DNA of 64,000 nt from Novipirellula aureliae (GTDB lineage: Bacteria > Planctomycetota > Planctomycetia > Pirellulales > Pirellulaceae): contig NZ_SJPY01000002.1 of assembly GCF_007860185.1 (NCBI RefSeq), positions 403,775 to 467,774 on the forward strand, written 5' to 3'. Every line of letters begins with the position of its first letter. Positions within the stretch are counted from its first letter, which is position 1. The notes beneath the pieces were generated by a model. The model was not told the origin of the DNA. It searched no databases and saw only the letters and a program-made list of their open reading frames with translations. This document shows positions 1-8,097 of this stretch, in pieces. The position numbers were made by a program, and so were the translations under genes.

Positions 1-137
1 ATCGCGACGTTCGGCAAATCGGTTTGAAACGATTCCCTTACGTTGTCAGTTTTATTGTTCGCGACGATTCGCTCTTCGTGATCGCAATCCTTCACGGACG
101 ACGGGATGAGACGACATGGCAAGACCGCATTGATTAG
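1..137 (+). CDS. RelE/ParE-family toxin, C-terminal part (cut by window edge)
   Basis: The frame starting at base 3 is open from the window edge to a TAG at 135-137 and gives 45 residues. The visible part contains LKRFPYVVSFIVRDDSLFV followed by AILHGRRDETTWQDR, which matches the usual end of RelE/ParE toxins (a beta strand, then a His-x-x-Arg-x-x motif and a Trp). Toxins of this fold cleave mRNA on the ribosome or poison gyrase; which applies here cannot be told. The start and any antitoxin would lie left of the window. The gene points toward the minus-strand accessory genes at 167-2600, so it probably marks the edge of that accessory stretch. The family call rests on motif memory only. Confidence 0.6.
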   Translation, partial: RDVRQIGLKRFPYVVSFIVRDDSLFVIAILHGRRDETTWQDRID

Positions 138-166
138 GCGATGGCCTTTCGTGAACACGGCATGAT

Positions 167-373
167 TCAACATCCACATAGGATAACCTCACCGTTGTGT
201 CGCTTCACGCCGCGTTGCGATTGCAGCCATGCTTCGCAGTTCCCCGCGTAGCGAGCGTTCAATTTGTGACATTTCCGACAGATACGATTGCCCGGACCTT
301 GGCTGTCGAATTTCTTGTCACACTTCAGACAAACCCTATTTGCGGGGCGATAGTTGTGGGCAAAGGCGACCAT
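167..373 (-). CDS. Small zinc-ribbon protein
   Basis: A 68-residue protein starting MVAFAHNYRP. It has two Cys-x2-Cys pairs (CLKC and CRKC) 13 residues apart, the layout of a single zinc ribbon. The frame stays open further upstream, to 520, but that part lies inside the resolvase gene in another frame and reads as low-complexity shadow, so the ATG at 373 is preferred; it overlaps the end of the resolvase gene by 38 bases. Small zinc-ribbon proteins of this kind are frequent next to RusA in phages and integrated elements. Function unknown; probably binds nucleic acid. Confidence 0.5.
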   Translation of the reverse strand: MVAFAHNYRPANRVCLKCDKKFDSQGPGNRICRKCHKLNARYAGNCEAWLQSQRGVKRHNGEVILCGC

Positions 374-692
374 CGGTTTCCTCAATTCGGACGATTGCTT
401 TGCCGCCCTTAATCGGACAGCGTTTGTGGATGGAGAGATCGACGATTTGGTTGTCGTCTTCGTACGCACCGCCGTGTTGGAGTGCATCGAGCAGTGCTTT
501 GAGCACGTTGTCGATGTCACGCCGGCGACGATCGGGCGGGTGAATCAACACATCGACCGACAGCGAGCCGGTGATGGGGCGGACCTCCATGTCACGAAGC
601 AAACGGCAAACGTCACGACGAAAATCGCGACCACCTTTGCTGATCAACGTCCGCGGCCCCACCCGCCGCCAGTAATGATTGATACTGGGAGG
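336..692 (-). pseudogene. RusA-family Holliday junction resolvase with broken N-terminus
   Basis: RusA enzymes cut Holliday junctions and are typical of phages and integrated elements. The core is clear: DIDNVLKALLDAL carries the paired catalytic aspartates, and YEDDNQIVDL carries the third acidic site, followed by a beta strand ending KAIVRI. A GTG at 662 would start a 108-residue protein, but the family's N-terminal motif is encoded just upstream in the same frame (PPSINHYWRRV, about 660-692), and that frame meets a stop at 747-749 with no ATG, GTG or TTG between. The missing first beta strand seems to sit in the frame of the upstream gene (DDSTLP), so a one-base indel near 690 is the likely cause. 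A shorter functional protein from GTG 662 is possible but would lack the conserved Asn-Trp region. Confidence 0.6.
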
Positions 693-1180
693 GTGCTGTC
701 GTCCAGGTCGATGTGGTAGCCTCGTTCTTCCATGTCGGCAATCAGATTATCGGCACCAAAAATCGTGTAAGGATTCTGACTTCCACCACTTTGCAAACGA
801 ACCTCCGTTAGCGTGATATCTTCGATCGCATCGAGGTCGCCAGGTGTAATCATTTCGTAGCCATGTTCAACGAAGGCGTCGAAGCTGTATCGAGGCAACT
901 CGACGAAGTGATCCGGAGAACCAAACATCAGATCGCCAAAACACCGCCGATAGACTTCACGAGCACTCTTCAACTGCGAGTTGATCTGAAAAATGTTCTC
1001 TCGACGACAAAGCGTCATCGTGTCTTTCGCTGCCGGGCGAAGATGCACCGCGTGAATGCCGCGACTGTCGATCGTTTCGACTCGTTTGAACGGGTCGCCA
1101 CGACGAACGGTCGCGATTATCGTGTCGGTCGATTCTCGCAACGAAAGCTGAGCGGCCGAACTTCGGTTGTGGTCGTCCAT
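644..1180 (-). pseudogene. Unknown accessory gene, C-terminal part after an in-frame TGA
   Basis: Open for 178 codons from ATG 1180. It lies in exactly the same frame as the open stretch 1214-1807, separated by one TGA (1214-1216) and 11 readable codons. The middle (VYRRCFGDLMFGSPDHF and neighbouring residues) resembles, from memory, the second half of an uncharacterised protein family found in planctomycete accessory regions, so both parts are probably one gene of about 350 codons broken by a nonsense mutation. No domain with known function is recognised. Its last bases overlap the resolvase remnant in another frame. Confidence 0.5.
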
Positions 1181-1213
1181 CCAGTCACCAATGTTGACAC
1201 GGCACGTTTCGAT

Positions 1214-1807
1214 TCAATTGCTGGTCAGCTTCAATAGTGGCGAATGATTGTCGACTGCTAGTGAAAAGCACTCCATTCGGCGGGGCATCTTGAAGGTGTG
1301 CCAAGTGTGTTGGGCTTCTAGCATCGCGGGATTGGCAAGCCAAACTTGAACCGCGACGTCGGCTGGCGAAGTTTCGCCAGACAATCGCAGACCGATGTTC
1401 ACTTGGCGGGCAGCAGATAGCAGGGCATCCATTCCCTGCTCCGTGGCCATATCGTTGATCATGCCCAGGGCATTCAGCAAATCTTGTGGCGTGTCCATCG
1501 ACGGTGTGGCGAGAATGTGAATGAGTTTTTCGTAGTCGAGTTTGGATGCGGAGGGTCTGGCCGGCAGCTTGAACCCTCGCGTGGTCAGATACTTTTGGTA
1601 CGGTGACAGCAATTCCAGCAGATGGGGTGGGTCGATGGTACGGACGACTTCGGGGTTCGTAAGGTGCTTTAGAAGGCGAGACATTTCGGGCGTAACTTTC
1701 CGCTTGTTAGGTTCGGCGTCCTTGACCTCTTTGGCAACCGCTGTCAAAGATCGGAATCGCTGGCCTTCGTATTCAAAACCTTCTTGCAATACGACCACGC
1801 GGATCAT
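1214..1807 (-). pseudogene. Chimeric open frame: DUF2924 tail joined to the front of an unknown gene
   Basis: The first about 28 codons (VVVLQEGFEYEGQRFRSLTA) match the end of DUF2924 proteins, where this beta-hairpin is normally followed by a short Trp-Asn-Gly end. Instead the sequence switches at about 1720 to a different protein. That protein could start at its own ATG at 1684 (MSRLLKHLTNPEVV), has helical, Leu-rich character, and ends at TGA 1214-1216. The frame continues beyond the TGA into 644-1180. The best reading is a recombination junction inside DUF2924 followed by an unknown gene carrying a nonsense mutation. The unknown part has no domain I can name. Confidence 0.5.
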
Positions 1808-1834
1808 CTTGCAAGTTGTATTGCCGAGCCATGT

Positions 1835-2167
1835 TTATTGCTGGGACATTTGGCCGGGCGGCGGCAACCGAGGATCCCAATCGACAAATGCATTGGGTGG
1901 GTTCGTCGTCACCAGAACATTGCGAATGTCCCGCGGCGCGGTCACTCGGGTTTGCGCATCGGCCGCCAATCCCTCAGCTTTGCCGATCGTCTCAGGCGAC
2001 AATCCGCCTTCGTCATTCGCTTGCAGCTTCCAAGCGATGCGTCGAATCAGATACTGCTTGTTCCGGCTTCGACATTCTTCGCGATGAACCTGCTCGTATC
2101 GCTCAATCAAATCGTTCACGGTCATGTCCGGCAGCCGAGCGACTTCAGCGGCAATCTTTGGCGTCAT
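1835..2167 (-). pseudogene. DUF2924 family protein, N-terminal part ending at an in-frame TAA
   Basis: A 110-residue piece with the DUF2924 hallmarks: an N-terminal Leu-rich helix (LIERYEQVHREEC), SRNKQYLIRRIAWKLQAN, and DPRLPPPG. DUF2924 proteins are uncharacterised and usually precede a serine recombinase in mobile or accessory modules. Here the frame stops at TAA 1835-1837. The missing DUF2924 end is found in the same frame nine codons later, so the gene is broken by a nonsense codon. No recombinase follows, which agrees with the junction seen in the next open frame. The start ATG overlaps the stop of the small upstream gene (ATGA). Confidence 0.65.
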
Positions 2168-2337
2168 CGTTCACCTCCGGTGATCTCGGTGGTATCGGAT
2201 GCCTCGGCTCGCGTTGTATCACCCGGCCGCTCTCGGTCAGGCGTCTCGTTATCGGGATTCTCCGCCGATCGAGACTGCCGCCGCAGCGAATTGGCCAGCA
2301 GCGTGGCGATCATTTGGTATCGAATTTCGTTTTTCAA
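2164..2337 (-). CDS. Small hypothetical gene upstream of DUF2924
   Basis: A 57-residue open frame starting at TTG 2337, or 49 residues from ATG 2313 (MIATLLANSLRRQS). Its TGA overlaps the ATG of the DUF2924 gene (ATGA), and its TTG start overlaps the TGA of the gene before it (TTGA), a pattern typical of translational coupling in a compact operon. The C-terminal half is charged and low in complexity. No recognised domain. Support comes mainly from the two stop/start overlaps. Confidence 0.35.
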   Translation of the reverse strand: MKNEIRYQMIATLLANSLRRQSRSAENPDNETPDRERPGDTTRAEASDTTEITGGER

Positions 2338-2600
2338 TGTGTCTCTCCATGTTCCGGGGATTCGGGACTCGACTCTCGACCGGCGTGGTCGGAGAGGTCG
2401 TGAGACACAGAGAGCGATGGTTCGCGAGCGATCTCAAGGGGCTTGGGTAGAGAGTCCGCCAGAATTGCGGAAACAGGCTGTTCGCTGGCCGACACATCCG
2501 ACGATTGCCGGACACGTCCTACGCCACGGGCCAGAATGGCGGCGATCCCACGAAACCGAACCGTCGCCGGATCGGCGTGTGTCGCCAGTGAAGAAACCAA
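2334..2600 (-). CDS. Small hypothetical gene, first of the DUF2924 operon
   Basis: An 88-residue open frame whose end is coupled (TTGA) to the next small gene. The segment RFRGIAAILARGVGR looks like a conserved helix I associate with short genes placed before DUF2924. The tail is rich in Ser, Glu and Pro. The true start may be further in than ATG 2600. Function unknown; other overlapping frames in this stretch look less convincing. Confidence 0.3.
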   Translation of the reverse strand: MVSSLATHADPATVRFRGIAAILARGVGRVRQSSDVSASEQPVSAILADSLPKPLEIAREPSLSVSHDLSDHAGRESSPESPEHGETH

Positions 2601-2948
2601 ATCAGAAATAGCGTCACCTCTCGAATCGAAGCTCGAAATGGAGCCGCCAACACCAGCGGACTCCCTTTCTTAGCTATGCGATTCGGATCGACGGCAGCAC
2701 ATCACCCAAAAGCTGAATTTTCTAAAACCATGTCTCTCCACCGGGCCGGAACAGGTGAAAAAAAAGAAACCCGAGTGAGTCGGATAGCGAATAACCCCAG
2801 GCTCAAAACCCGGCCAAGCCCATCACCCAGAGAGTGGCGAGAGTCTCGGCCGATATTCTCGCCCAAATCGCTCCAAAACCGCCCATCCCCGGCGAGAACG
2901 AATCCGACCAGAGAGTCAGAGAAAGGACTAAATCACCGCAAAACCACG

Positions 2949-2985
2949 AAAAAAGCCGGCGTTTTGCGATCTGCAAAACGTCGGC
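2949..2985 (-). terminator. Rho-independent terminator after the initiator tRNA
   Basis: Arms 2955-2967 and 2973-2985 pair over 13 bases with one G-T wobble and a 5-base loop; on the minus strand the hairpin is followed by TTTTTT (2949-2954). It lies about 50 bases downstream of the tRNA, in the tRNA's direction. Confidence 0.85.
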
Positions 2986-3032
2986 CTTTGGAGTTTACCC
3001 CTGGAGGTCAGTTTCCTAACCAAACAGAGAAG

Positions 3033-3106
<74 letters not shown>

Positions 3107-3683
3107 GTATGATGATCTCCGGAATGCTTTCCGGCGACACAGAGACTATCGTAAACTCGTGCCAAACTGTCAACCTCGTTTGTGATCGCTTGATGATGTT
3201 TTCAGGCATTTTCGATGCTACGACCAGAACGATCGCATTAAATGCACCATTAAGGGTGACAGGAACACGCTAGCACTTTGTCACAACCAAGAATTGGGGG
3301 GTAAGAATGATAAGAATGATACGTGGCTGTGGCTTCCAGTCGCAGCTTACTGGGGCAAGATGCCCCAGCCACTCTTTGGCCGATTCGAAAAATCAAGATG
3401 TGACGCAGTGCTCGTGACTTATCTAAACACATAGACCTGGGGGCAGGTTGCACCTGCAGAGACTGGGTTGGCGAAATGCATGCCGCCCAAAGTCGGGCGG
3501 CTTCGGCAATGGCCAACCATAAAAGCAAGTATTGACAGAGCACTCCGTTGTGTTGCGTTCGCATTTTTCTGACGAAAAACTAGAAAAGCTGCTGGTTTCG
3601 CTGCCTCCATTCGCCCTTTCTTTAGTTTTAAGGTAAAGTTACGTTAGGATTGCCGTCCATTTGATTTTTGAGCGCTAGCGAAT
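3107..3683. other. Spacer between tRNA and squalene-cyclase-repeat gene
   Basis: No convincing gene. It holds a palindromic repeat at 3323-3372 (GTGGCTGTGGC facing GCCCCAGCCAC) that belongs to a dispersed motif also seen at 10000-10161 and 33362-33421. The last 80 bases before the next gene are AT-rich and probably carry its promoter. Confidence 0.6.
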
Positions 3684-5453
3684 ATGCCACACGCGGATTC
3701 TCATTCTGATTCAGCCGCCACCGATGCGGGAAGTGAATCCGTGCCAAGTCGCCCTGCCCCGCCGCCGGTATCTCGTCCGGCTGTCGTCAAATCGGCTGCC
3801 GTTCGTCCAGACGCGTCCGCAGCGGTGCCTCCGCCCCCCCCACCTCGGCCGACCTTGCCTCCGGTTCGGCGACCAGCCGATTCGACGAATTCCGAATTGA
3901 GCGGATCGGCGATTGCCGTTCCCTCTGGGGTTGGATCCGCCAAAATGGATCGTTGGCGAGACGAATTGCCGAACGATCTTAGTGGTTCTGCGGCGAAGCA
4001 GCGCGGGGCGAAGCAGGCAGTGGGATCCCCAGCCACCCTATCTCGCAAGCCAGCCCCGACTTCGAATACCGATGCGGATCACGAGCCGACCACGGAAGAA
4101 CGAATCAAGCGTTCGGCGCCGCCGTGGTTAGTCAGTACCGTATTCCATCTGATTCTGCTACTCGTGCTGGCCCTGATTTCGACCCCTACGGGTGGCCGAC
4201 TCGGACGCTTGATATTCGAGATTGGTAGCAGCGAAGGGACCGACGATACAGCGTTTGACGATTTTGCGATCGACGTCAGCGAGATGCCGTTTGACGATTC
4301 GAAAGATCTGACCGACTCAGAGAGCGAAGTCGATGTGATGTCCGCGTTCGAAGCACTCAATGACGCCAGTGCGGAACAGATGGTGCCGGTTGAGATTGGT
4401 TCGGCAGCGATGGCCGAGATCGCTAAGCCGATGTTCAACGGTCGTAGCGGGGCGATGAAGAAAGCTCTGCTGACGATATTCGGTGGGACTCAGCAAACGC
4501 AAGACGCGGTAGAACTCGGACTCGACTGGCTCCGGCGAAACCAATTGCCTGACGGTTCCTGGAGTATGCAGGGGCCGTACGAAGATGCTTCGACATTGGA
4601 AAACAAGACGGCAGCAACGGCAATGGCGTTATTGGCTTTCTTAGGCGACGGGAATACGCATCGAGAGGGTCCCTATGCGGCGCAGGTCGATCGGGGAGTC
4701 AAGTATCTGATCAAGCGCCAATCACGCAACGGTTTGATGGCCGAGAAGGTTGGCGGCCATAATCAACAAACGTACGCTCAAGCTCAGGCGACGATTGTAT
4801 TGTGTGAGCTTTACGGAATGAGCCAAGACTCACGGCTTCGTGATAACGCACAGTTGGCGGTCGAGTACGCACAAGAATCGCAAAGCCCTCAAGGCGGTTG
4901 GCGTTACTTTCCCAAAACCGATTCCGATACTTCAGTAACGGGTTGGTATGTCATGGCTTTGCAAAGTGCAATATCGGCTGGCTTGAGCGTCGATCGAAAT
5001 GTTTTTTACAGCGTCGAAAGATACCTGGATTCGGCTCAAAGTTTCGAGGGGGCCGCCTACGGTTATCTGCCGCGCAGCCGTCCTTCGGCACCGATGACAG
5101 CCGAAGGATTGTTATGCCGACAATATATCGGTTGGCCTCAGAGCCATCCAAAGTTGATCGAGGGAATCGATCGTCTTTGGGAAACGGATCCGTTCGAAAT
5201 CAGGGACAAAGACGTTTATTATTGGTATTATGCCACGCAAGTGCTGCACCACTTTGGCGGTGAACCGTGGCAGCGGTGGAATCGGCGGATGCGAGTCGAT
5301 TTGCCGAATGCACAAGTCAAGAGTGGTCACGAACGAGGCAGTTGGCGACCTCAAGGCGATGCGAATCGCGCCTCGGGTAGGCTGTTTACGACCTGTCTAT
5401 CGATCTATTGTTTGGAAGTCTATTATCGGCACATGCCGTTATATAAGCATTGA
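3684..5453 (+). CDS. Membrane-anchored squalene-cyclase/prenyltransferase-repeat protein
   Basis: 589 residues. The first about 145 are rich in Pro, Ala and Ser and look disordered, with polyproline runs near residues 48-60. One membrane helix follows at about 147-167 (LVSTVFHLILLLVLALIST), then an acidic linker, then from about residue 270 an alpha-alpha barrel of squalene-cyclase/prenyltransferase-type repeats (GLDWLRRNQLPDGSW, YLIKRQSRNGL, QSPQGGWRYFP). Proteins of this make-up are abundant in planctomycetes. The catalytic DxDD of true cyclases is not seen, so this is more likely a binding or scaffold barrel facing the periplasm than an enzyme. It stands alone in its direction; the ECF sigma factor gene follows after 377 bases. 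Confidence 0.8.
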   Translation: MPHADSHSDSAATDAGSESVPSRPAPPPVSRPAVVKSAAVRPDASAAVPPPPPPRPTLPPVRRPADSTNSELSGSAIAVPSGVGSAKMDRWRDELPNDLSGSAAKQRGAKQAVGSPATLSRKPAPTSNTDADHEPTTEERIKRSAPPWLVSTVFHLILLLVLALISTPTGGRLGRLIFEIGSSEGTDDTAFDDFAIDVSEMPFDDSKDLTDSESEVDVMSAFEALNDASAEQMVPVEIGSAAMAEIAKPMFNGRSGAMKKALLTIFGGTQQTQDAVELGLDWLRRNQLPDGSWSMQGPYEDASTLENKTAATAMALLAFLGDGNTHREGPYAAQVDRGVKYLIKRQSRNGLMAEKVGGHNQQTYAQAQATIVLCELYGMSQDSRLRDNAQLAVEYAQESQSPQGGWRYFPKTDSDTSVTGWYVMALQSAISAGLSVDRNVFYSVERYLDSAQSFEGAAYGYLPRSRPSAPMTAEGLLCRQYIGWPQSHPKLIEGIDRLWETDPFEIRDKDVYYWYYATQVLHHFGGEPWQRWNRRMRVDLPNAQVKSGHERGSWRPQGDANRASGRLFTTCLSIYCLEVYYRHMPLYKH

Positions 5454-5830
5454 TGGGCTGCGGGACAACGAAGTAGCCAGCAAGGAAAGATGCCCCCAGA
5501 TGCCCAGCCAAAGAACTCATGCGCGCGGGAAACCCCATTGAGTGTCTTCTGAAGGTAGGAAGCATCGAGATGACGTCCCCTGGTTGCTGGTACGAGTCTG
5601 ACAAAATCTCTTCGGATGATTCTTCTTGGCTCCGTCTTCGAGTTCTCCTTGACGCAGTTTGTGACAGTTCCTCCCCAATCGAGCGCATTTGAGAGCGCAT
5701 CGTCGAATGTACTCTGGTAGCATTAGTACATTGCAGCCGAGAAGAATGAGTGTCTTCGGTTACCTGAGTAGGTTCCTGGGGAACAAAATCGCCAAGAGAG
5801 TCATTAAACAATGGTATAGGTTGTCACGAC
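5454..5830. other. Spacer before the ECF sigma gene
   Basis: No supported gene. A 141-codon minus-strand frame covers most of it but runs into the preceding coding sequence and has shadow-like Ser/Arg-rich composition. No clear terminator. Confidence 0.5.
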
Positions 5831-6418
5831 GTGAGTAGCTCATCAAACGAACCGTTCGACTTCCACTCCATACGAAAAAGTTTGCAGGAAGGCGAGTCAG
5901 TTGCCGCTAGGAAACTCTTTGACGAATACTCATGCAAGCTGATTCACTTGGCGAGTCAGAATATTCACCCCGCGTTGCTGAAGCGATTCGATGGAGAGGA
6001 TGTGGTCCAATCGGTTTTTCGCACGTTCTTTCGACGACAAGAAGAAGGCAGTTTCCAAATCGAGCACTCACAGCAGCTGTGGCAGCTGTTGGTAACATTA
6101 ACTTTGTGCAAGACACGATCCCACGCGCGGAAACACACGGCCGAAAAACGCAACGCGGCAACCGAGCAGCTGCTGTCAGCCAGTGATCAAATACAGAGTA
6201 ATCAGGCGTCGCCTGAGGATGCCTTGGCGCTATGGGAGGAAATCGATATCGTCTTGACTGGATTGCCCACTCGCACGGCTGAGATCATTTCGATGCGTCT
6301 GGAAGGCCGGAATCGATCAGAAATTGCCAAGCGACTTAGCCTCTCGCGGCAAACCGTCCATCGAATCCTTAAACTTGTGCAGGATCGTTTGGAGCAACGT
6401 TTCGGCGAGCTATTCTGA
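5831..6418 (+). CDS. ECF-type RNA polymerase sigma factor
   Basis: 195 residues from a GTG start. Sigma region 2 is seen in KLFDEYSCKLIHLASQ and DGEDVVQSVFRTFFRR (about residues 27-70), and region 4 with its helix-turn-helix in EIAKRLSLSRQTVHRILKLV (about 165-185). The two are joined by a Gln/Ala/Ser-rich linker. It is the planctomycete kind of ECF factor that is normally encoded next to a large Ser/Thr kinase which controls it. The following gene (6545) is the front part of such a kinase but lacks the kinase domain, so control of this factor may be lost or taken over by a kinase elsewhere. Confidence 0.85.
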   Translation: MSSSSNEPFDFHSIRKSLQEGESVAARKLFDEYSCKLIHLASQNIHPALLKRFDGEDVVQSVFRTFFRRQEEGSFQIEHSQQLWQLLVTLTLCKTRSHARKHTAEKRNAATEQLLSASDQIQSNQASPEDALALWEEIDIVLTGLPTRTAEIISMRLEGRNRSEIAKRLSLSRQTVHRILKLVQDRLEQRFGELF

Positions 6419-6544
6419 ACGGCACCAACAGAATCTTGAATTTTCACGAAATCTGGTTGACACTTTTTGCTGCCACCGCGATTTATCAAATAGAGCGAAA
6501 TCAATCCTTCTCAACCACGCACCAAAATCAGGACTGGAACAGCA

Positions 6545-7150
6545 ATGTCATCAGCCGACCCAAATGCGATTCTGGAGGTTGCTGAGCGTAACGAGCTAGA
6601 AGCAATTTTGATGGAATTCGATGCGACATGGGAGCCCAAGTCGTTACCTAGTTTGTGGCAACGTTTAGCATCGTATCCCAACCCAACGTTTCGTCATCTT
6701 GCCCTGCGTGAATTGATCAAAGTCGATTTCCAACGCAGCTGGTCTGCGGGAAACGGTCGTCTTTTAAACGAATATCTGACAAGTTTTCCCGAGCTGGGCA
6801 ATAACGAATCGGTTGCCCCTGACTTGATCCTTGCTGAGTACGAAGCGAGAAAATCGGTCGACCCAACACTCGATCTGGCAAGCTACGAATCCAGATTCCC
6901 CGTCCAATTTGCAGCGGTCAAAGACCGGGTTGGAAAACTGCTGGACTCCGCAGTGGATGACTCATCGAATCCCAAGCGTACCGAGCAGGAGGTGGGGCAA
7001 GCGTCAATTGACACCAGTCGCGTCGATCAACTACGCGACACTCCATCTATTTCATTTTACTTCACCTTGTCGTCGTGCTGCCAATCTCGATTGTCGTCGT
7101 CGCAGTACTTGGGTGGCGGATGCGCAGAACAGCGCAAAATTTCTCGATGA
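6545..7150 (+). pseudogene. N-terminal remnant of an ECF-linked Ser/Thr protein kinase
   Basis: 201 codons. Residues about 15-130 match the region that precedes the kinase domain in planctomycete ECF-partner kinases: LALRELIKVDFQRSW, a Pro-Glu-Leu-Gly segment, LAEYEARKSVDPTLDLASYE, and RFPVQF. No glycine loop, HRD or DFG follows. The last about 45 residues are Ser/Cys-rich and look out of frame, because the third frame over 7012-7170 encodes a good membrane helix (YFILLHLVVVLPISIVVVAV) and then a basic tail. A deletion of the kinase domain plus a frameshift would explain both. A small independent accessory protein is the alternative. Confidence 0.6.
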
Positions 7151-7181
7151 TCGTATCGAGTGCCGATGATTGAAACGCTGA

Positions 7182-7451
7182 TTACGGGGCGACCGAAATT
7201 ACAATGAGACAGAATACCGAAAGCGAGGCGAGTACAAGAACGAGTACACTCGCACAACCGACCGTCGATTGTGTCGAGAATCGCTCCGGCGAGGCGGCTT
7301 TCAATTCCTCGGTCAATGCTTCGATAAAGTTCTTCGCGTCAAGGAGCGAGGTGCCACGGAGCTCTTTATAGCGTTTGACTGCCTCAAGTTTGCGTCCCTG
7401 ATAGATTGACTCGCTAATTTCATCCATCAACTCGGGAGGTATTTCTTTCAT
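7182..7451 (-). CDS. L7/L12 C-terminal-domain-like protein with membrane tail
   Basis: About 89 residues from ATG 7451 (a TTG at 7499 would add 16). The first about 50 residues carry the ribosomal L7/L12 C-terminal pattern: YQGRKLEAVKRYKELRGTSL then LLDAKNFIEALTEEL. They are followed by a C-terminal membrane helix (ASVLVLVLASLSVFCLIVIS). It is therefore not the ribosomal protein itself but a tail-anchored relative; small proteins combining this domain with a membrane helix occur in several bacteria without known function. It is convergent with the kinase remnant. Confidence 0.65.
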   Translation of the reverse strand: MKEIPPELMDEISESIYQGRKLEAVKRYKELRGTSLLDAKNFIEALTEELKAASPERFSTQSTVGCASVLVLVLASLSVFCLIVISVAP

Positions 7452-7499
7452 GTTCAAACCGTTCAATCTCTGCAATCCCTTCGATACCTTCTTGTTCAA

Positions 7500-8097
7500 G
7501 AGTGCGGCACTCTAGCACACGGAGGCTCTTGTCGGTAGGGAAGACCGTGTCATCGGCGGACGCTTAAGATGCTGTTTGGGCATGATCAAAAAGTAAGCTT
7601 TGCGATTAGTCCAGCTACAATAACCTGCCAGAATGTGCTGCGACGCCCTTCGGGGTCGGCTGCCCTACTATATTTCCAACCCCGGATGCGCTCGCGCGAT
7701 CCGGGGCTAATCGCTTCAATGCCTTCGGCATGAGTGACGACACCGATCACGCAGTAATTAATGCGACGTCCCTCAGGATCAGGGCGATTGCTGGCAAATC
7801 TGCGTAGATCACTCGCCCGGATGATTCATTAGCCGTTTTGGCGATAGCGGCCTGCTGATTTAGTCGTTTAACGCTTAGCCGAAGGCGTCAGCTTTTCCGT
7901 AAGCGGTCGCCTATGGCTTGGCGTTAAACAATCAGTCGAGTCAAACCGATTAAATTGACAGGCCGCTAACGCCAAAACGGCTAATACGCAGACTGTTTTT
8001 CGAGCAATGAACGTAAACGCTTGAAGGCGTAGACGTTAGCAAAACAATTTCCAAGCCCATGAATCATCCGGGCTAGGGCTAAAGTCTGGACTCCAAC
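7500..8097. other. Repeat-filled spacer
   Basis: No gene. A palindrome at 7680-7706 (CCCCGGAT and ATCCGGGG arms around a GCGC-rich centre) and the MITE-like element at 7812-8076 fill most of it. The element ends about 20 bases from the 3' end of the flavin reductase gene. Confidence 0.7.
7812..8076. repeat. MITE-like palindromic element, copy A
   Basis: About 265 bp. Terminal inverted repeats read GCCCGGATGATTCATTAGCC on the left and its reverse complement on the right (about 8054-8074), with CTAG at the right edge and CTCG at the left. Inside is a 64-bp imperfect palindromic core (7866-7929) bounded by GTTTAACGC and GCGTTAAAC. This core is the exact reverse complement of the first core in copy B (40069-40132). 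A right arm (about 7965-8060) is shared with copies B and C. No coding capacity. Confidence 0.85.

Noticed and set aside
644-2167. Stop-codon readthrough or recoding in the DUF2924/unknown frame
   Set aside because: Two different stop codons and a frameshifted neighbour (RusA) point to decay; no recoding signal such as a pseudoknot or a selenocysteine element was recognised.
1-2600. Active prophage
   Set aside because: Only a resolvase remnant, small proteins and a toxin end are visible; no capsid, tail, integrase or lysis gene in the window.
5386-5811. 141-codon minus-strand open frame
   Set aside because: Partly inside the preceding coding gene and without recognisable features.
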